Position numbers and translations under genes: made by a program. Below, in pieces: positions 1-10,299 of a stretch of DNA of 64,000 nt (its first letter is position 1; each line of letters begins with the position of its first letter). Source of the DNA: Micromonospora sp. M71_S20 (GTDB lineage Bacteria > Actinomycetota > Actinomycetes > Mycobacteriales > Micromonosporaceae); contig NZ_RCCV01000004.1 of the NCBI RefSeq assembly GCF_003664255.1, positions 372,001 to 436,000 on the forward strand, in the 5' to 3' direction. Under the pieces are notes generated by a model. It made no database searches. It had not been told where the DNA came from and was given only the letters and a program-made list of their open reading frames with translations.

Positions 1-3000
1 GACGACACCGACGGGCGGTGCCCCGCGGCGTGGGACACCCGCGCCTACGTGATCTACACCTCGGGCACCACCGGGCGGCCGAAGGGCGTGGAGGTCAGCC
101 ACGGCAACGTGCTGCGCCTGATCCGGGTCACCCAGCCGCAGTTCGGCTTCGGCGCCGGGGACGTCTGGACGATGTTCCACTCGTTCGCCTTCGACTTCTC
201 CGTCTGGGAGATGTGGGGGGCGCTGCTGTCCGGCGGCCGGCTGGTCGTCGTGGCACAGGACGTCGCACGGGACCCGGTCGCCTTCCGGGCGTTGCTCGCC
301 GACGAACAGGTGACGATGCTCAGCCAGACGCCCACCGCCTTCAACAGCCTGGCCGCGCACGAGGTCTCCCAGCCCGACAGGCTGCCGCTGAAGTGGGTGG
401 TCTTCGGCGGTGAGGCGCTGCGCTTCGGTGACCTCCGGCCCTGGGTGGGCAGGTACGGCGACCAGCAGCCGCAACTGGTCAACATGTACGGCATCACGGA
501 GACGACGGTCCACTCCTCGTACCGCAGGGTCCTGGCGGCCGACCTGACGAGCACGGCAAGCCTCATCGGTCGTCCGCTGTCGGATCTCGGTTTCCTGCTC
601 CGGGACGAGCAGGGCCGGCCGGTGGCCCCGGGCCGGACCGGTGAGATCGTCGTGACCGGACCAGGGGTGGCGATCGGCTACCTGGGCCAGCCCGGAGCGA
701 CCGCTGAACGGTTCCTCGACCTGACCGTCGACGGCAGGCCGGTGCGGGGATACCGGTCCGGTGACCTCGCGCGCCTGACTCCCGCCGGGGAGTACGAGTA
801 CCTGGGTCGGGCCGACGACCAGGTCAAGATCCGTGGGCACCGGGTCGAACTCGGGGAGATCCACGCGGCGCTGACCGCGGTACCCGGCGTCGGGCAGGTC
901 GCGGTGACCGTCCGCCGGGCGCGACCGCAGCGCAATCCGGTGGTGAAAGAGGAGGCGGTGTCCGGGCGGATCTCCACGGTCCGCAGTCTCGTCCGGGCCG
1001 GGCAGCCGGCGGCGTCGGGCACCGGCAGCAACCGGACGCAGATCGTCGCGTACGTGACCCACGACGCCGGCTGCGAGCTGGGGGAGATTCCGGAACTGCT
1101 GCGGGCGAGCCTGCCGTCGTACATGCTTCCGGCGTTCGTCGTCCCGGTGCCGGAGATTCCCCTCAACGCCAACGGCAAGGTCGACTTCACGCTCCTGCCC
1201 GCACCGACCGCCGCCAACCAGCTCCGGGCGCCGATGGCCACGGAAGCGGTCGCCGACGCCTCCTCGGCGACCGTGGAGCGGGCGATCTGCGCGCTGTTCG
1301 AGGAGGTGCTCGGCGTCGAGGGGGTGGGACCCGACGACTCCTTCTTCGGCGTCGGCGGGGACTCCATCATCGCCGTGCAGCTGCGTGCGGCCGCGGCGAA
1401 CCGCGGGATGACGCTGGACCTGGCCGACATCTACGAGCTGAAGACGCCGCGTGCGCTGGCCGCGAACGCGGTCGCCACGGACGAGTCGATCGACCCGCCG
1501 GTCGAGCCGTTCAGCCTCATCGACCCGGCGGACCGGGCGCTCCTGCCGGCCGGCGCGGTGGACGCCTACCCGGTGGCCACCCTCCAGGCCGGCGTGCTGT
1601 TCCACAGCGCGTACGCCGAAGGCGTCAACATGTACTGCGACATCTTCATGTTCCGGTTGCGCGTCAGGTTCGACCACGACGCCATGAGCCGCGCGCTCGC
1701 GCGGGTGACCGAGCGCCACGAGATCCTGCGGACGTCGTTCCACCTGTCCGGCTTCTCGCAACCGCTCCAGGTCGTCCACGCGCAGGCCCGAACCCCGCTG
1801 AACGTGGCGGACCTGAGCCGGTTCGACGAGGACCGGCAGCTGGCCGAGTTCGAGGCCTGGCGACGCCGGGAGATGAGCAACCCGTACGACTGGGCGCGGC
1901 CGCCACTGGTCCGGTTCACGGCGCACCTGCTCGGCCCGGACGAGTTCATGTTCTCCATGAGCTTCCACGACACGATGTTCGACGGGTGGAGCGAGACCTC
2001 ACTGCTCGCGGAGCTCCTCGTCGACTACTGGCAGGACCTGCAGGGCATCGCGTCGCACGACCGTGCCCTGCCCGTGCGCCGGTACGCCGACTTCATCGCC
2101 AAGGAACAGGCCGTGCTCCGTGACGAGGCGGTCCGGGACTTCTGGCGACAGGAACTGGCCGACGTCGAGCCCAGCCTGCTGCCCCGCCTGGCCCGGGGCT
2201 CCGGCGACGTCCACGAGGGGCGGATGGGCTTCCTCAGCGTGGACCTGCCGGCGGAACTCTCCGACCGTCTGCACCAACTCGCCGCCGCCTGCGGCGTGTC
2301 GGTCAAACACGTGGTGATGGCCGTCCAGGCCCGGGTGGTGATGGCGCTCACGGGACGCGACGACGTCGTGCTCGGCGTCGCCGCCAACGGGCGGGTCGAG
2401 GAGGAGGGCGGCACCGACGTCATCGGCCTGCACCTCAACCTCGTACCCTTCCGGCTCCGGCCGCGGGGTCGCACCTGGCGCGAGCTGATCGCGGCGACCA
2501 GCGACAAGGAGCGTGAGCTGCTGCCGGTGCGGCGCTTCCCGCACGCCGAGATGCTTCGTCTCGCCGGCGTGCCCGAGCTGACCGACATCATGTTCAACTA
2601 CACCCACTTCCACGGCTACGAACGGCTCGCCCATGCCACCGGCATCGAGGTGGTGGACGGCTTCGGCTACATCCAGACGAACTTCACCCTGCGGGCCGAG
2701 TTCAACAAGGATCCGTTCAGTCGACTGCTCACGCTCGACCTCGAAGCGAACATGGAGCGCATCTCGGAGGACCAGCTCCACGAGGTGGCGGACATCTTCC
2801 TGCGGGCCCTGACGAGCGTCGTCGACCAGCCGGACGACGAGCCGACGCAGGTCGCGCTGCTCGGCGAGCAGCGGTACCGGGCGTTGCTGGCGATCTCACG
2901 CGGGCCGGTCGAGCCGGCGACGGCGACGGGCTTCCTCGAACGGCTGGCCCGTTCGGTGCAGACGTTCCCCGACGAGGTGGCCGCCGTCTGCCGCGGCCGC

Positions 3001-6000
3001 GAGATCACCTACCGGGAGCTCGCCGCACACGTCGAGCGGGTGGCCGGATGGCTGCGTGCACGGCAGGTCGGTCACGGCACCGTGGTCGGCCTGGCCAGCG
3101 GCCGGAACATCGACTACCTCGTCGTCACCCTCGCCATTCTCCGCCTCGGCGCGGTGTACCTGCCGCTGCCGCAGGGCCCGGCCGCACGCGTCGCCCGCAT
3201 GGTCGGGCGGGCGGAGGCGAGGCTGGTGGTGTGCGACGAGACGCACCGCGCCGCGTTGACCGCGATTCCCGACCTCGAGCTGGTCGATCTGGCCGACGTC
3301 CTCGCCGCCGCTGCCGGCACCCCGGTCGCGCTCGGCCCCGCACCGGGCGGTCGGGACAGCGCGTACATCCTCTTCACCTCGGGATCCACGGGCGACCCCA
3401 AGGGCGCCCTGATCCGACACGACGGCATGCTCAACCACCTCGACGCCAAGATCCAGCAGCTGGGCCTACGGCCCGGCGACCGGCTGGCCCAGGACGCCGC
3501 CGCCACCTTCGACATCTCCGTCTGGCAGCTCCTCGCGCCACTCGCCGTCGGCGCCACGACCGTGATCTACCCGGACGAGATCGGTCAGGACGCGGCGTCG
3601 CTGCTGCGGGCCGTGGCCGAGGACGGGGTCACCGTGCTTGAGGTGACGCCCTCCGTGCTCAACATCATGTGCGCCGAGCTCGCGTTCTACGGCGTCGACG
3701 CGTTCGCCCCGTTCCGCCTGCGCTGGGTCGCCTCGCAGGCGGAGACGCTGACCCCGCAGTCCGCCAACACGTTCCGCCGGCTGCTGCCCGGGGTGGGGCT
3801 GCTGAACATGTGGGGGGCGACCGAGACGTCCGACGACGTCCTGCACCACCTCGTCGCGGCGGACGTCGACGAGCGGGACGCCTCCGTCCCCCTCGGACGA
3901 CCCGCCCGCAACACCGCCCTGTACGTGTTGGACGGCGCCCGGGAGCCGGTGCCCACCGGCACGCCGGGAGAGCTGTACGCCGGCGGCATCTGCGTCGGCG
4001 GCGGCTACGTCAACGACCCCGACCGGACCGCCGCGGTCTTCGTCAGCGACCCGTTCGCCGTCGACGGGGACGCCATCATGTACCGCACCGGTGACCGCGG
4101 CCGCCGGCTGGCGGACGGCTCGGTGGAGTTCCTCGGCCGGATCGACAACCAGCTCAAGATCAGAGGGAACCGGGTCGAACTGGACGAGGTCAGTCGCGCC
4201 CTCGCCGGTGTCGAGGGCGTCCAGGAGAGCGTGGTGATCGTCCGGCAGTCCGACGACGGCGGCAAGCAACTCGCCGGGTTCTTCGTACCGGAGGTGGTCT
4301 CCGGCGGCGCCGGCGGTTCGGCCGAGGGCACCCTGGTCCGCCGGGACCTGCGGCCCGAGGAGGTTCGTGCCGGGCTCAGCCAGGTCCTGCCACGCAACGC
4401 CATCCCGGACTTCCTCGTCCGCCTCGATGAGTTGCCGCGGACGAGCCACGGCAAGGTCGACACCCGGTCGCTGGCGGCGACAGCCCTGTCCCCGGTCGAC
4501 GAACCGGGCGGGGAGAGCTCCGCCCCGATGACCCCGATGGAGGAGGCCGTCGCCGAGATCTGGGCCTCCGTGCTGTCCGGTCGCCGGCCCGGGCCCCAGG
4601 TGAGCTTCTTCGACCTGGGCGGCCACTCCCTGCACGCGACGCAGGTCCTCGCCCGGCTGGGGGACCGCCTCGGGGTCCGCCTGCCGATCCGGGAGCTGTT
4701 CGAGAACCCGACGCTGCGGGGTTTCGCCGCCCGGGTCGAGGCAGCGCTGACAGACGACCGGGAGTCGGACGTGCCGATCCCGGCGAGGCCCGCCGGCCTG
4801 CGGGAGTTCCCGCTGTCCATGGCGCAGTCGAGCCTCTGGTACCTCGACCAGCTCGACTCCGGCGGCGCCTACACCGACGGCTACCTCCTGCATCTCCACG
4901 GCGACCTCGACGTGACGGCGCTGCGGGCGGCCGTCGACCGGCTCGTCGCGCGGCACGAGGTGTTGTCCAGCCGGATCGTCGAACGCGATGGCGTGCCGTT
5001 GCTGGTCGTGGACCCCGATGCGAAGCCGCGCCTGCGGGTACGGCAGGCCACTGACGCGGTCATCGCGCAGGGGGACACCGAGGCGATGCTGGAGTACGTC
5101 CGGCAGCGGGCGACGCGGCGCATCGACCTCGGTGGTGTGCTGACCGAGGCCACCCTGTACCGCTTCTCCGACCGGGACCACGTGCTCGAATGGACGAGCC
5201 ACCACGTGGTCACCGACGGCTGGTCCAACGAGGTGATCCTGCGGGAGATCGCGGAGTCGTACGCGGCTCACCGGGCGGGACGGGAGGCGGACCTGGCCCC
5301 GCTCCCGATCCAGTACGGTGACTACTCCCGCTGGCAGCAGAGCTACCTCGAATCGGCGCCGGCCCGACGCGAGGGCGACTTCTGGCGGTCCTACCTGAAG
5401 GGTTACGACGGGGAACTCGCCCTCGCGACCGACCTGGAGCGGACCGAGGACCGTGCGCGGGCCGCGGGCCAGCACCGCCGGGAGTGGGACGAGACCTTCT
5501 CCGCCGAGGTGAGGGCGTTCGCGCAGCAACACCACGTGACCCTCTTCATGGTCGTGCACGCCGTCAGCGCGGTGCTGATGGCAAAGCTCGCCCAGCAGTC
5601 GGATGTGGTGATCGGTGCGGCCGTCGCCGGTCGGCACCCGGCGGAGACGAAGGACCTCGTCGGCTTCTTCGCCAACACCGTGCCGTTCCGTTACCAGGTC
5701 GACCCGGAGCACAGCGCGCGGGCCGTCGTCGCAGCGGTCCGGGACAGCGCCCTGAACGCCCTGGATCACCAGAGCCTGCCGTTGCAGAGGATCGTGGACC
5801 TCGTGGGAGCGCCCCGTCGGCCCGGAGTCAGCCCCCTGGTCCAGGTCGTGGTCTCCGTCGCCCGGTCGATGCGCGGTGCCGCCGCGCTGCCGGGCCTGGA
5901 CACGACCGTGACCCAGTTGGGCGCGCAGACGAGTCGCTTCGACCTGTTGCTGCACTTCACCGACGAGGAGCGGATCGGGCTGACCATCGAGTACGACCGG

Positions 6001-6279
6001 TCGCTGTTCACCCCGGAGGCCATCGACCGGCTGGCCGGGGCGGCCGACCGGCTGCTGAGGTTCTTCCTCGGCAGCCCGGACCGGCCGGTGGAGGAGGCGA
6101 CGCTCGTCGACGACGAGGACCGCCGGGCGCTCGGGGAGATCTGGCGGGAGGTGAACGGCCAGTCCCTGGAGATCGACCACCGCGCGACGGCGGCCCTCAT
6201 CGACTCCCCGGACTGGGGCGCGTACGTGGCGCGGGTCGAAGCGGCAGGGCTCATCGTCCCGCTGGTGCTCGCCCTGTGA
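1..6279 (+). CDS. Non-ribosomal peptide synthetase, A-T-C-A-T-C (5' end outside window)
   Basis: The reading frame is open from base 1, so the start lies to the left. The first visible part is the A3 core (YTSGTTGRPKG, nt 55-87) of adenylation domain A1. Carrier T1 follows (FFGVGGDSII, about nt 1342), then condensation domain C1 (about nt 1567-2830), A2 (about 2930-4450, core FTSGSTGDPKG), T2 (FFDLGGHSLHA, about 4606) and C2 (about 4800-6100). No epimerase or thioesterase is present, so the trailing C2 must pass the chain to the A-T-TE protein encoded 34 bp downstream. By PheA alignment the A1 pocket reads D-F-W-S-V-G-M-V-H, which is Thr-like. A2 reads D-I-W-E-A-Q-M-D-D, which I cannot assign; its acidic residues suggest a basic substrate. 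C2 has an intact HHVVTDG, while C1 reads HDTMFDG at the catalytic motif. The family call is certain; the product is unknown. Confidence 0.95.
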   Translation, partial: DDTDGRCPAAWDTRAYVIYTSGTTGRPKGVEVSHGNVLRLIRVTQPQFGFGAGDVWTMFHSFAFDFSVWEMWGALLSGGRLVVVAQDVARDPVAFRALLADEQVTMLSQTPTAFNSLAAHEVSQPDRLPLKWVVFGGEALRFGDLRPWVGRYGDQQPQLVNMYGITETTVHSSYRRVLAADLTSTASLIGRPLSDLGFLLRDEQGRPVAPGRTGEIVVTGPGVAIGYLGQPGATAERFLDLTVDGRPVRGYRSGDLARLTPAGEYEYLGRADDQVKIRGHRVELGEIHAALTAVPGVGQVAVTVRRARPQRNPVVKEEAVSGRISTVRSLVRAGQPAASGTGSNRTQIVAYVTHDAGCELGEIPELLRASLPSYMLPAFVVPVPEIPLNANGKVDFTLLPAPTAANQLRAPMATEAVADASSATVERAICALFEEVLGVEGVGPDDSFFGVGGDSIIAVQLRAAAANRGMTLDLADIYELKTPRALAANAVATDESIDPPVEPFSLIDPADRALLPAGAVDAYPVATLQAGVLFHSAYAEGVNMYCDIFMFRLRVRFDHDAMSRALARVTERHEILRTSFHLSGFSQPLQVVHAQARTPLNVADLSRFDEDRQLAEFEAWRRREMSNPYDWARPPLVRFTAHLLGPDEFMFSMSFHDTMFDGWSETSLLAELLVDYWQDLQGIASHDRALPVRRYADFIAKEQAVLRDEAVRDFWRQELADVEPSLLPRLARGSGDVHEGRMGFLSVDLPAELSDRLHQLAAACGVSVKHVVMAVQARVVMALTGRDDVVLGVAANGRVEEEGGTDVIGLHLNLVPFRLRPRGRTWRELIAATSDKERELLPVRRFPHAEMLRLAGVPELTDIMFNYTHFHGYERLAHATGIEVVDGFGYIQTNFTLRAEFNKDPFSRLLTLDLEANMERISEDQLHEVADIFLRALTSVVDQPDDEPTQVALLGEQRYRALLAISRGPVEPATATGFLERLARSVQTFPDEVAAVCRGREITYRELAAHVERVAGWLRARQVGHGTVVGLASGRNIDYLVVTLAILRLGAVYLPLPQGPAARVARMVGRAEARLVVCDETHRAALTAIPDLELVDLADVLAAAAGTPVALGPAPGGRDSAYILFTSGSTGDPKGALIRHDGMLNHLDAKIQQLGLRPGDRLAQDAAATFDISVWQLLAPLAVGATTVIYPDEIGQDAASLLRAVAEDGVTVLEVTPSVLNIMCAELAFYGVDAFAPFRLRWVASQAETLTPQSANTFRRLLPGVGLLNMWGATETSDDVLHHLVAADVDERDASVPLGRPARNTALYVLDGAREPVPTGTPGELYAGGICVGGGYVNDPDRTAAVFVSDPFAVDGDAIMYRTGDRGRRLADGSVEFLGRIDNQLKIRGNRVELDEVSRALAGVEGVQESVVIVRQSDDGGKQLAGFFVPEVVSGGAGGSAEGTLVRRDLRPEEVRAGLSQVLPRNAIPDFLVRLDELPRTSHGKVDTRSLAATALSPVDEPGGESSAPMTPMEEAVAEIWASVLSGRRPGPQVSFFDLGGHSLHATQVLARLGDRLGVRLPIRELFENPTLRGFAARVEAALTDDRESDVPIPARPAGLREFPLSMAQSSLWYLDQLDSGGAYTDGYLLHLHGDLDVTALRAAVDRLVARHEVLSSRIVERDGVPLLVVDPDAKPRLRVRQATDAVIAQGDTEAMLEYVRQRATRRIDLGGVLTEATLYRFSDRDHVLEWTSHHVVTDGWSNEVILREIAESYAAHRAGREADLAPLPIQYGDYSRWQQSYLESAPARREGDFWRSYLKGYDGELALATDLERTEDRARAAGQHRREWDETFSAEVRAFAQQHHVTLFMVVHAVSAVLMAKLAQQSDVVIGAAVAGRHPAETKDLVGFFANTVPFRYQVDPEHSARAVVAAVRDSALNALDHQSLPLQRIVDLVGAPRRPGVSPLVQVVVSVARSMRGAAALPGLDTTVTQLGAQTSRFDLLLHFTDEERIGLTIEYDRSLFTPEAIDRLAGAADRLLRFFLGSPDRPVEEATLVDDEDRRALGEIWREVNGQSLEIDHRATAALIDSPDWGAYVARVEAAGLIVPLVLAL

Positions 6280-6313
6280 GAACCGGCGATCCGAAACCTG
6301 GGGAGAACTGCTC

Positions 6314-9034
6314 ATGACGTCGACCGACCGCGCGCTACGGCTGCGTCGGCGGCTCGCCGGACGCCGCGACGTGTCCACACCGGCGCTCGGCCGGAACGCC
6401 ACCGCGACGGTCACCGCCGACAACCTGGTCGCGGCCTTCGACGAGGTCGCCGGTCGGCACCCCGACCGGGTCGCCGTCCGCTGCGACCGGCAGGCCCTGA
6501 CGTACCGGGAGTTGGCCAGCGCCTCCCGGGCCCTGGCCAGCCGGATCGCGACGGTCGCGCCGCCCGGCCAGCCGGTCGGCGTGCTGCTGCCGCGCTCGGC
6601 GCGGATGATCGTGGCGGCGCTGGCGGTGCTCCGCACGGGTGCCGCGTACCTGCCGCTCGACCCGGAGGCGCCCGCCGTCCGTACCGGCATGATCGTCGGT
6701 GACGCGGCGCCGCCCCTGGTGATCACCACGGGTACGCTGGCCGGCTCCCTGCCCGCGACGGTCGCGGCTGTCCTGCTCGACGCCTCGGACGGCGGCGGGG
6801 AGCGGCCGGACCCGCCCGCCGCACCGGTCCGCCCGATCGCGCCCACCGACCGGGCGTACGTCATCCACACCTCGGGCACGACCGGCCGTCCCAAGGGAAT
6901 CGAGGTCTCGCACGCCAACGTCCTGCGCCTGATCGGCACCACGCAGCCACTGTTCGGGTTCGGGCCGGGAGACGTGTGGACCATGGCGCACTCGTTTGCC
7001 TTCGACTTCTCGGTGTGGGAGATGTGGGGGGCGTTGCTCACCGGCGGGTGTGTCGTCGTCGTCGGGGGCGAGGTCATGCGCGACCCGGTCGCCCTGCGGC
7101 GCCTGCTGCGGGCGGAGCGGGTCACGATGCTCAGCCAGACGCCCACCGCCTTCGGTTCGCTGGCGGCCCAGGAGGACGAGTACGACGACCGGCTGCCGCT
7201 GCGGTGGGTGGTCTTCGGCGGTGAGGCGCTCCGGTTCGCAGACCTGCGGCCCTGGGTCGCCAAGTACGGCGACGCCGCGCCCGAACTGGTCAACATGTAC
7301 GGGATCACCGAGACCACCGTCCACGCCTCGTACCGCCGGATCCTCGCCTCCGACATCGCCGGCACGACCAGCCTGATCGGCGCCCCACTTCCCGACCTCG
7401 GCTTCCTGTTGTGGGACGAGGACGACCAGCCGGTGGCCGACGGCGAGATCGGGCAGATCATCGTCACGGGCGCGGGCGTGGCCCTCGGTTACCTGGGGCA
7501 ACCGGAACTCACCGCGCAGCGGTTCGTCACCGTCACCGACGCGCAGGGCCGGCCCGTACGCGGATACCGCTCCGGGGACCTCGCCCGGCGGACGCCGTCC
7601 GGCGAGTACGAGTACCACGGGCGCAACGACGACCAGGTCAAGATCCGCGGCTACCGCCTGGAGTTGGGGGAGGTGCACGCCGCCCTGGTCGCCCGGCCCG
7701 GTGTGCGGCAGGCCGCGGTGGTGCCGCACACCTCACCCGGCACGGGAACGCGGCTGGTGGCGTACGTCGTCGGTGCCGGTGGCGTCGGTCCGGCGGAGCT
7801 GCGCTCCTGGCTGGAGGGTCGGCTCCCGGGGTATGCCGTGCCGTCCGCGTTCGTCCTCGTCGACGCGCTGCCGCGAACCGCCAACGGCAAGCTCGACCGG
7901 GAGGCCCTGCCCGACCCGGGCGCCGTCCTGACGCCACACGTGCCCGCAGACGTCGACGACGTCACGCGGTCCCTGCTGGCGATCCTGGCCGAGCTGCTGC
8001 CCGGCACCGAGGTCGAAGCAGACACCGACTTCTTCCGGCAGGGCGGGAACTCCCTGCTGGCGACCCGCCTGCTGGCCGCCGTACGCCGACAGTTCGGTGT
8101 CGTCGTCCCGCTGCGCGACTTCCTGAAGGCGCCGACGATACGAGCGGTGGCGGGCGCGGTCCGACGGGCCCGGCCGGCCGGGCAGACTGTGGCGTCCCGC
8201 CGCCCGGTCGACCTGCTGCCGCTGGGGGACCCCGTCGCGGGCCGGGCGCCCGTGGTGGCGCTGCCCGGCGTCTTCGGGATCGGCGCCTCGATGGCGCGGC
8301 TGTCGACGCACGTGCGGGGCCGCCCGTTCTACGCCCTGCACACCCGCGACCTCCTCCGGGCGCAGGACGGCACGCCGTCCTCCGCCGTCGCCGCGCAGGC
8401 CTGCCTGACCGAGCTGCTGCCCGTCGCCGATCCCGGGGTCCACCTCGTCGGACATTCCCTGGGTGGGGCGATGGCGCTGCACCTCGCCCACGCGATGCGG
8501 GCGGCCGGCAGCCAGGTGCGGAGCATCACCCTGCTCGACGCACCGAGCCCACGATGTCTCCACCAGCGCCTCTCCGAGGATCACCGGACCCAGCTGGTCG
8601 CCTTCCTCTCCGACGTCGCCCTCGCGTTTCCCGAGCACACCCGCCGGTGGCGCGAACTCTCCCCGCAGTCCGCGGCCGGGTTGGCCGACGCGGAACTCCT
8701 GCGTTGGGCCGCCTCCACCGCGGCGCCCGCGCTGGCTGCCACGATCGGCGAGCTCGCCCACGCCTTCGAGGACTACCGGACGATGGGACGGATCATGGCC
8801 GAGCCCGCGCCTGCCCTGGCCGTGCCCGCACTGCTGCTGGTGGCGGGCCTGGAGAGGTCCCACGACGACGACGGGCACACCGAGGGCTGGCACCTGGTGC
8901 TGCCGAACCTGACCGAGACGGTGGTGGCCAGCAGCCACGAGGGCATGCTGCGTGACCCCGGAGCGGCAACCGTCGCCGAGACAATGATCGAATTCCAGCA
9001 CCAGCAGGACAAGACGGAAGGAAACCCGAGTTGA
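6314..9034 (+). CDS. Non-ribosomal peptide synthetase, A-T-TE termination module
   Basis: A 906-residue protein that starts directly with an adenylation domain (about residues 30-530, core HTSGTTGRPKG). A carrier domain follows (DFFRQGGNSLL, about residue 572) and then a type I thioesterase with nucleophile motif GHSLGG (Ser715) and a likely catalytic His in SSHEGML. It has no condensation domain, so it should be served by the free C-terminal C domain of the upstream synthetase. Its A domain is very similar to A1 of that protein and gives the same pocket residues (D-F-W-S-V-G-M-V-H), implying the same Thr-like monomer at both positions. The thioesterase would release the finished peptide by hydrolysis or cyclisation. 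A GGGGAG Shine-Dalgarno precedes the ATG. The next gene overlaps by 4 bp. Confidence 0.95.
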   Translation: MTSTDRALRLRRRLAGRRDVSTPALGRNATATVTADNLVAAFDEVAGRHPDRVAVRCDRQALTYRELASASRALASRIATVAPPGQPVGVLLPRSARMIVAALAVLRTGAAYLPLDPEAPAVRTGMIVGDAAPPLVITTGTLAGSLPATVAAVLLDASDGGGERPDPPAAPVRPIAPTDRAYVIHTSGTTGRPKGIEVSHANVLRLIGTTQPLFGFGPGDVWTMAHSFAFDFSVWEMWGALLTGGCVVVVGGEVMRDPVALRRLLRAERVTMLSQTPTAFGSLAAQEDEYDDRLPLRWVVFGGEALRFADLRPWVAKYGDAAPELVNMYGITETTVHASYRRILASDIAGTTSLIGAPLPDLGFLLWDEDDQPVADGEIGQIIVTGAGVALGYLGQPELTAQRFVTVTDAQGRPVRGYRSGDLARRTPSGEYEYHGRNDDQVKIRGYRLELGEVHAALVARPGVRQAAVVPHTSPGTGTRLVAYVVGAGGVGPAELRSWLEGRLPGYAVPSAFVLVDALPRTANGKLDREALPDPGAVLTPHVPADVDDVTRSLLAILAELLPGTEVEADTDFFRQGGNSLLATRLLAAVRRQFGVVVPLRDFLKAPTIRAVAGAVRRARPAGQTVASRRPVDLLPLGDPVAGRAPVVALPGVFGIGASMARLSTHVRGRPFYALHTRDLLRAQDGTPSSAVAAQACLTELLPVADPGVHLVGHSLGGAMALHLAHAMRAAGSQVRSITLLDAPSPRCLHQRLSEDHRTQLVAFLSDVALAFPEHTRRWRELSPQSAAGLADAELLRWAASTAAPALAATIGELAHAFEDYRTMGRIMAEPAPALAVPALLLVAGLERSHDDDGHTEGWHLVLPNLTETVVASSHEGMLRDPGAATVAETMIEFQHQQDKTEGNPS

Positions 9035-10299
9035 CCCGGGAACCGGCTGCGAGCGCAGCGTTCCGCCCACCGCGACTGGCCAGGATCCTCGTCGGCGGTT
9101 CCGGCGTGATGAGCCTGGCCAACGGCGTGACGATTCCCTTCCTCGCCATCTTCCTCCGCAACGAACTCGGCCTGTCCGTCTCGACGGTCGGCCTGGTCAT
9201 CGGCTCCTCCGTCCTCTTCGGCATCTCCGGCGGGTTCCTCGGCGGCGCGCTCTCCGACATCGTGGGACGCCGCCGGGTCCTGCTCTCCTGCCTGCTGGTG
9301 GTGATCGGCAGCTTCGTCGGGTTCTTCTTCGCGCGCGACGCCGTGACGGCGTTCGTCTTCAACGCGTCCATGGCGTTCGCCACCAGTGCCTTCAGTCCGG
9401 TCGCGAAGGTGCTCATCAGCGACCTGCTCCCCGTCGCGCTGCGGGTGAAGTGGTTCTCCTACCAGTACCTCGCGATCAACGCCGGCTACGCCGTCGGTCC
9501 GCTGATCGGCGTGGCCCTCGGGTTCACCGGCGCCCGGATCTCCTTCCCCGCCGCCGCCGCCGTGTACCTGGTCTACTTCGCCGTCCTCTGGACGGCCACG
9601 CGGCAACTGCCACGACCGTCCGTCGGGAACACCGGGCTGGCGACGCTCGGCCGCAGCACGGGCGCCATCGCCCGCGGACTGGGCGAGTCGGCCCGGGCGG
9701 TGATGTCGGACCGCCGCCTGCTTCTCCTGCTCATCGGCGCGATCCTGTTGGAGACGGTGCACAGCAGGATCTCGGTGCTGCTCGCCCAGAACTTCGTCAT
9801 CGACTTCGCCGACAGCGCCCGGGTGCTCGCCGCTGTCATGACCACCAACGCGGTGGCGGTGATCATCCTCCAGCTCTTCGCCGCCGGCTACGTGCAGCGC
9901 TACAACCCGCTGAACGCCATCACCCTCGGCGGGATCCTCACCTTCGTCGGGATGGCCGGCTTCGCGATCTCCGAGCAGATGTGGCACTACATCGTGGCGA
10001 TGGTGGTGTTCACCGTCGCCGAGACCCTGATCGTGCCGTCGGAGTTCGCGCTCGTCGACCGCATCGCGCCCGAGGACCGGCGCGGAGCATACTTCGGCGC
10101 ACAGACCTTCGCGCAGGTCGGCGGGTTCACCGGACCGTTCCTCGGCAGCCTCGTCCTCGCGTCCTTCGGCGGGCCGGTCATGTTCCTCGCCATCGGCTCC
10201 CTGGCGATGGTGAGCGTCGCGATCTACCTGCTGGTCGGCCGGCGCATCCCTGACCTGAATCGCCATGACACTCTCCCGGAGACCGAAAAGGCGTCATGA
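9031..10299 (+). CDS. MFS transporter, probable peptide exporter
   Basis: A 422-residue major facilitator with about 12 hydrophobic segments. The loop between segments 2 and 3 (GGALSDIVGRRRVLLS) matches the G-x-x-x-D-x-x-G-R-R/K family signature. The start is TTG at 9031, overlapping the TGA of the synthetase gene (TTGA), with a GGAAGGA Shine-Dalgarno just upstream. Translational coupling to the NRPS genes argues that it exports the peptide or its prodrug. The substrate itself cannot be read from the sequence. The acylase gene starts inside its stop codon. Confidence 0.9.
   Translation: MTREPAASAAFRPPRLARILVGGSGVMSLANGVTIPFLAIFLRNELGLSVSTVGLVIGSSVLFGISGGFLGGALSDIVGRRRVLLSCLLVVIGSFVGFFFARDAVTAFVFNASMAFATSAFSPVAKVLISDLLPVALRVKWFSYQYLAINAGYAVGPLIGVALGFTGARISFPAAAAVYLVYFAVLWTATRQLPRPSVGNTGLATLGRSTGAIARGLGESARAVMSDRRLLLLLIGAILLETVHSRISVLLAQNFVIDFADSARVLAAVMTTNAVAVIILQLFAAGYVQRYNPLNAITLGGILTFVGMAGFAISEQMWHYIVAMVVFTVAETLIVPSEFALVDRIAPEDRRGAYFGAQTFAQVGGFTGPFLGSLVLASFGGPVMFLAIGSLAMVSVAIYLLVGRRIPDLNRHDTLPETEKAS

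Noticed and set aside
3466..7467. Very long open frame on the minus strand opposite the NRPS genes (1333 codons)
   Set aside because: It is the antisense shadow of GC-rich synthetase coding sequence; its translation is Arg/Pro/Gly-rich with no family motif.
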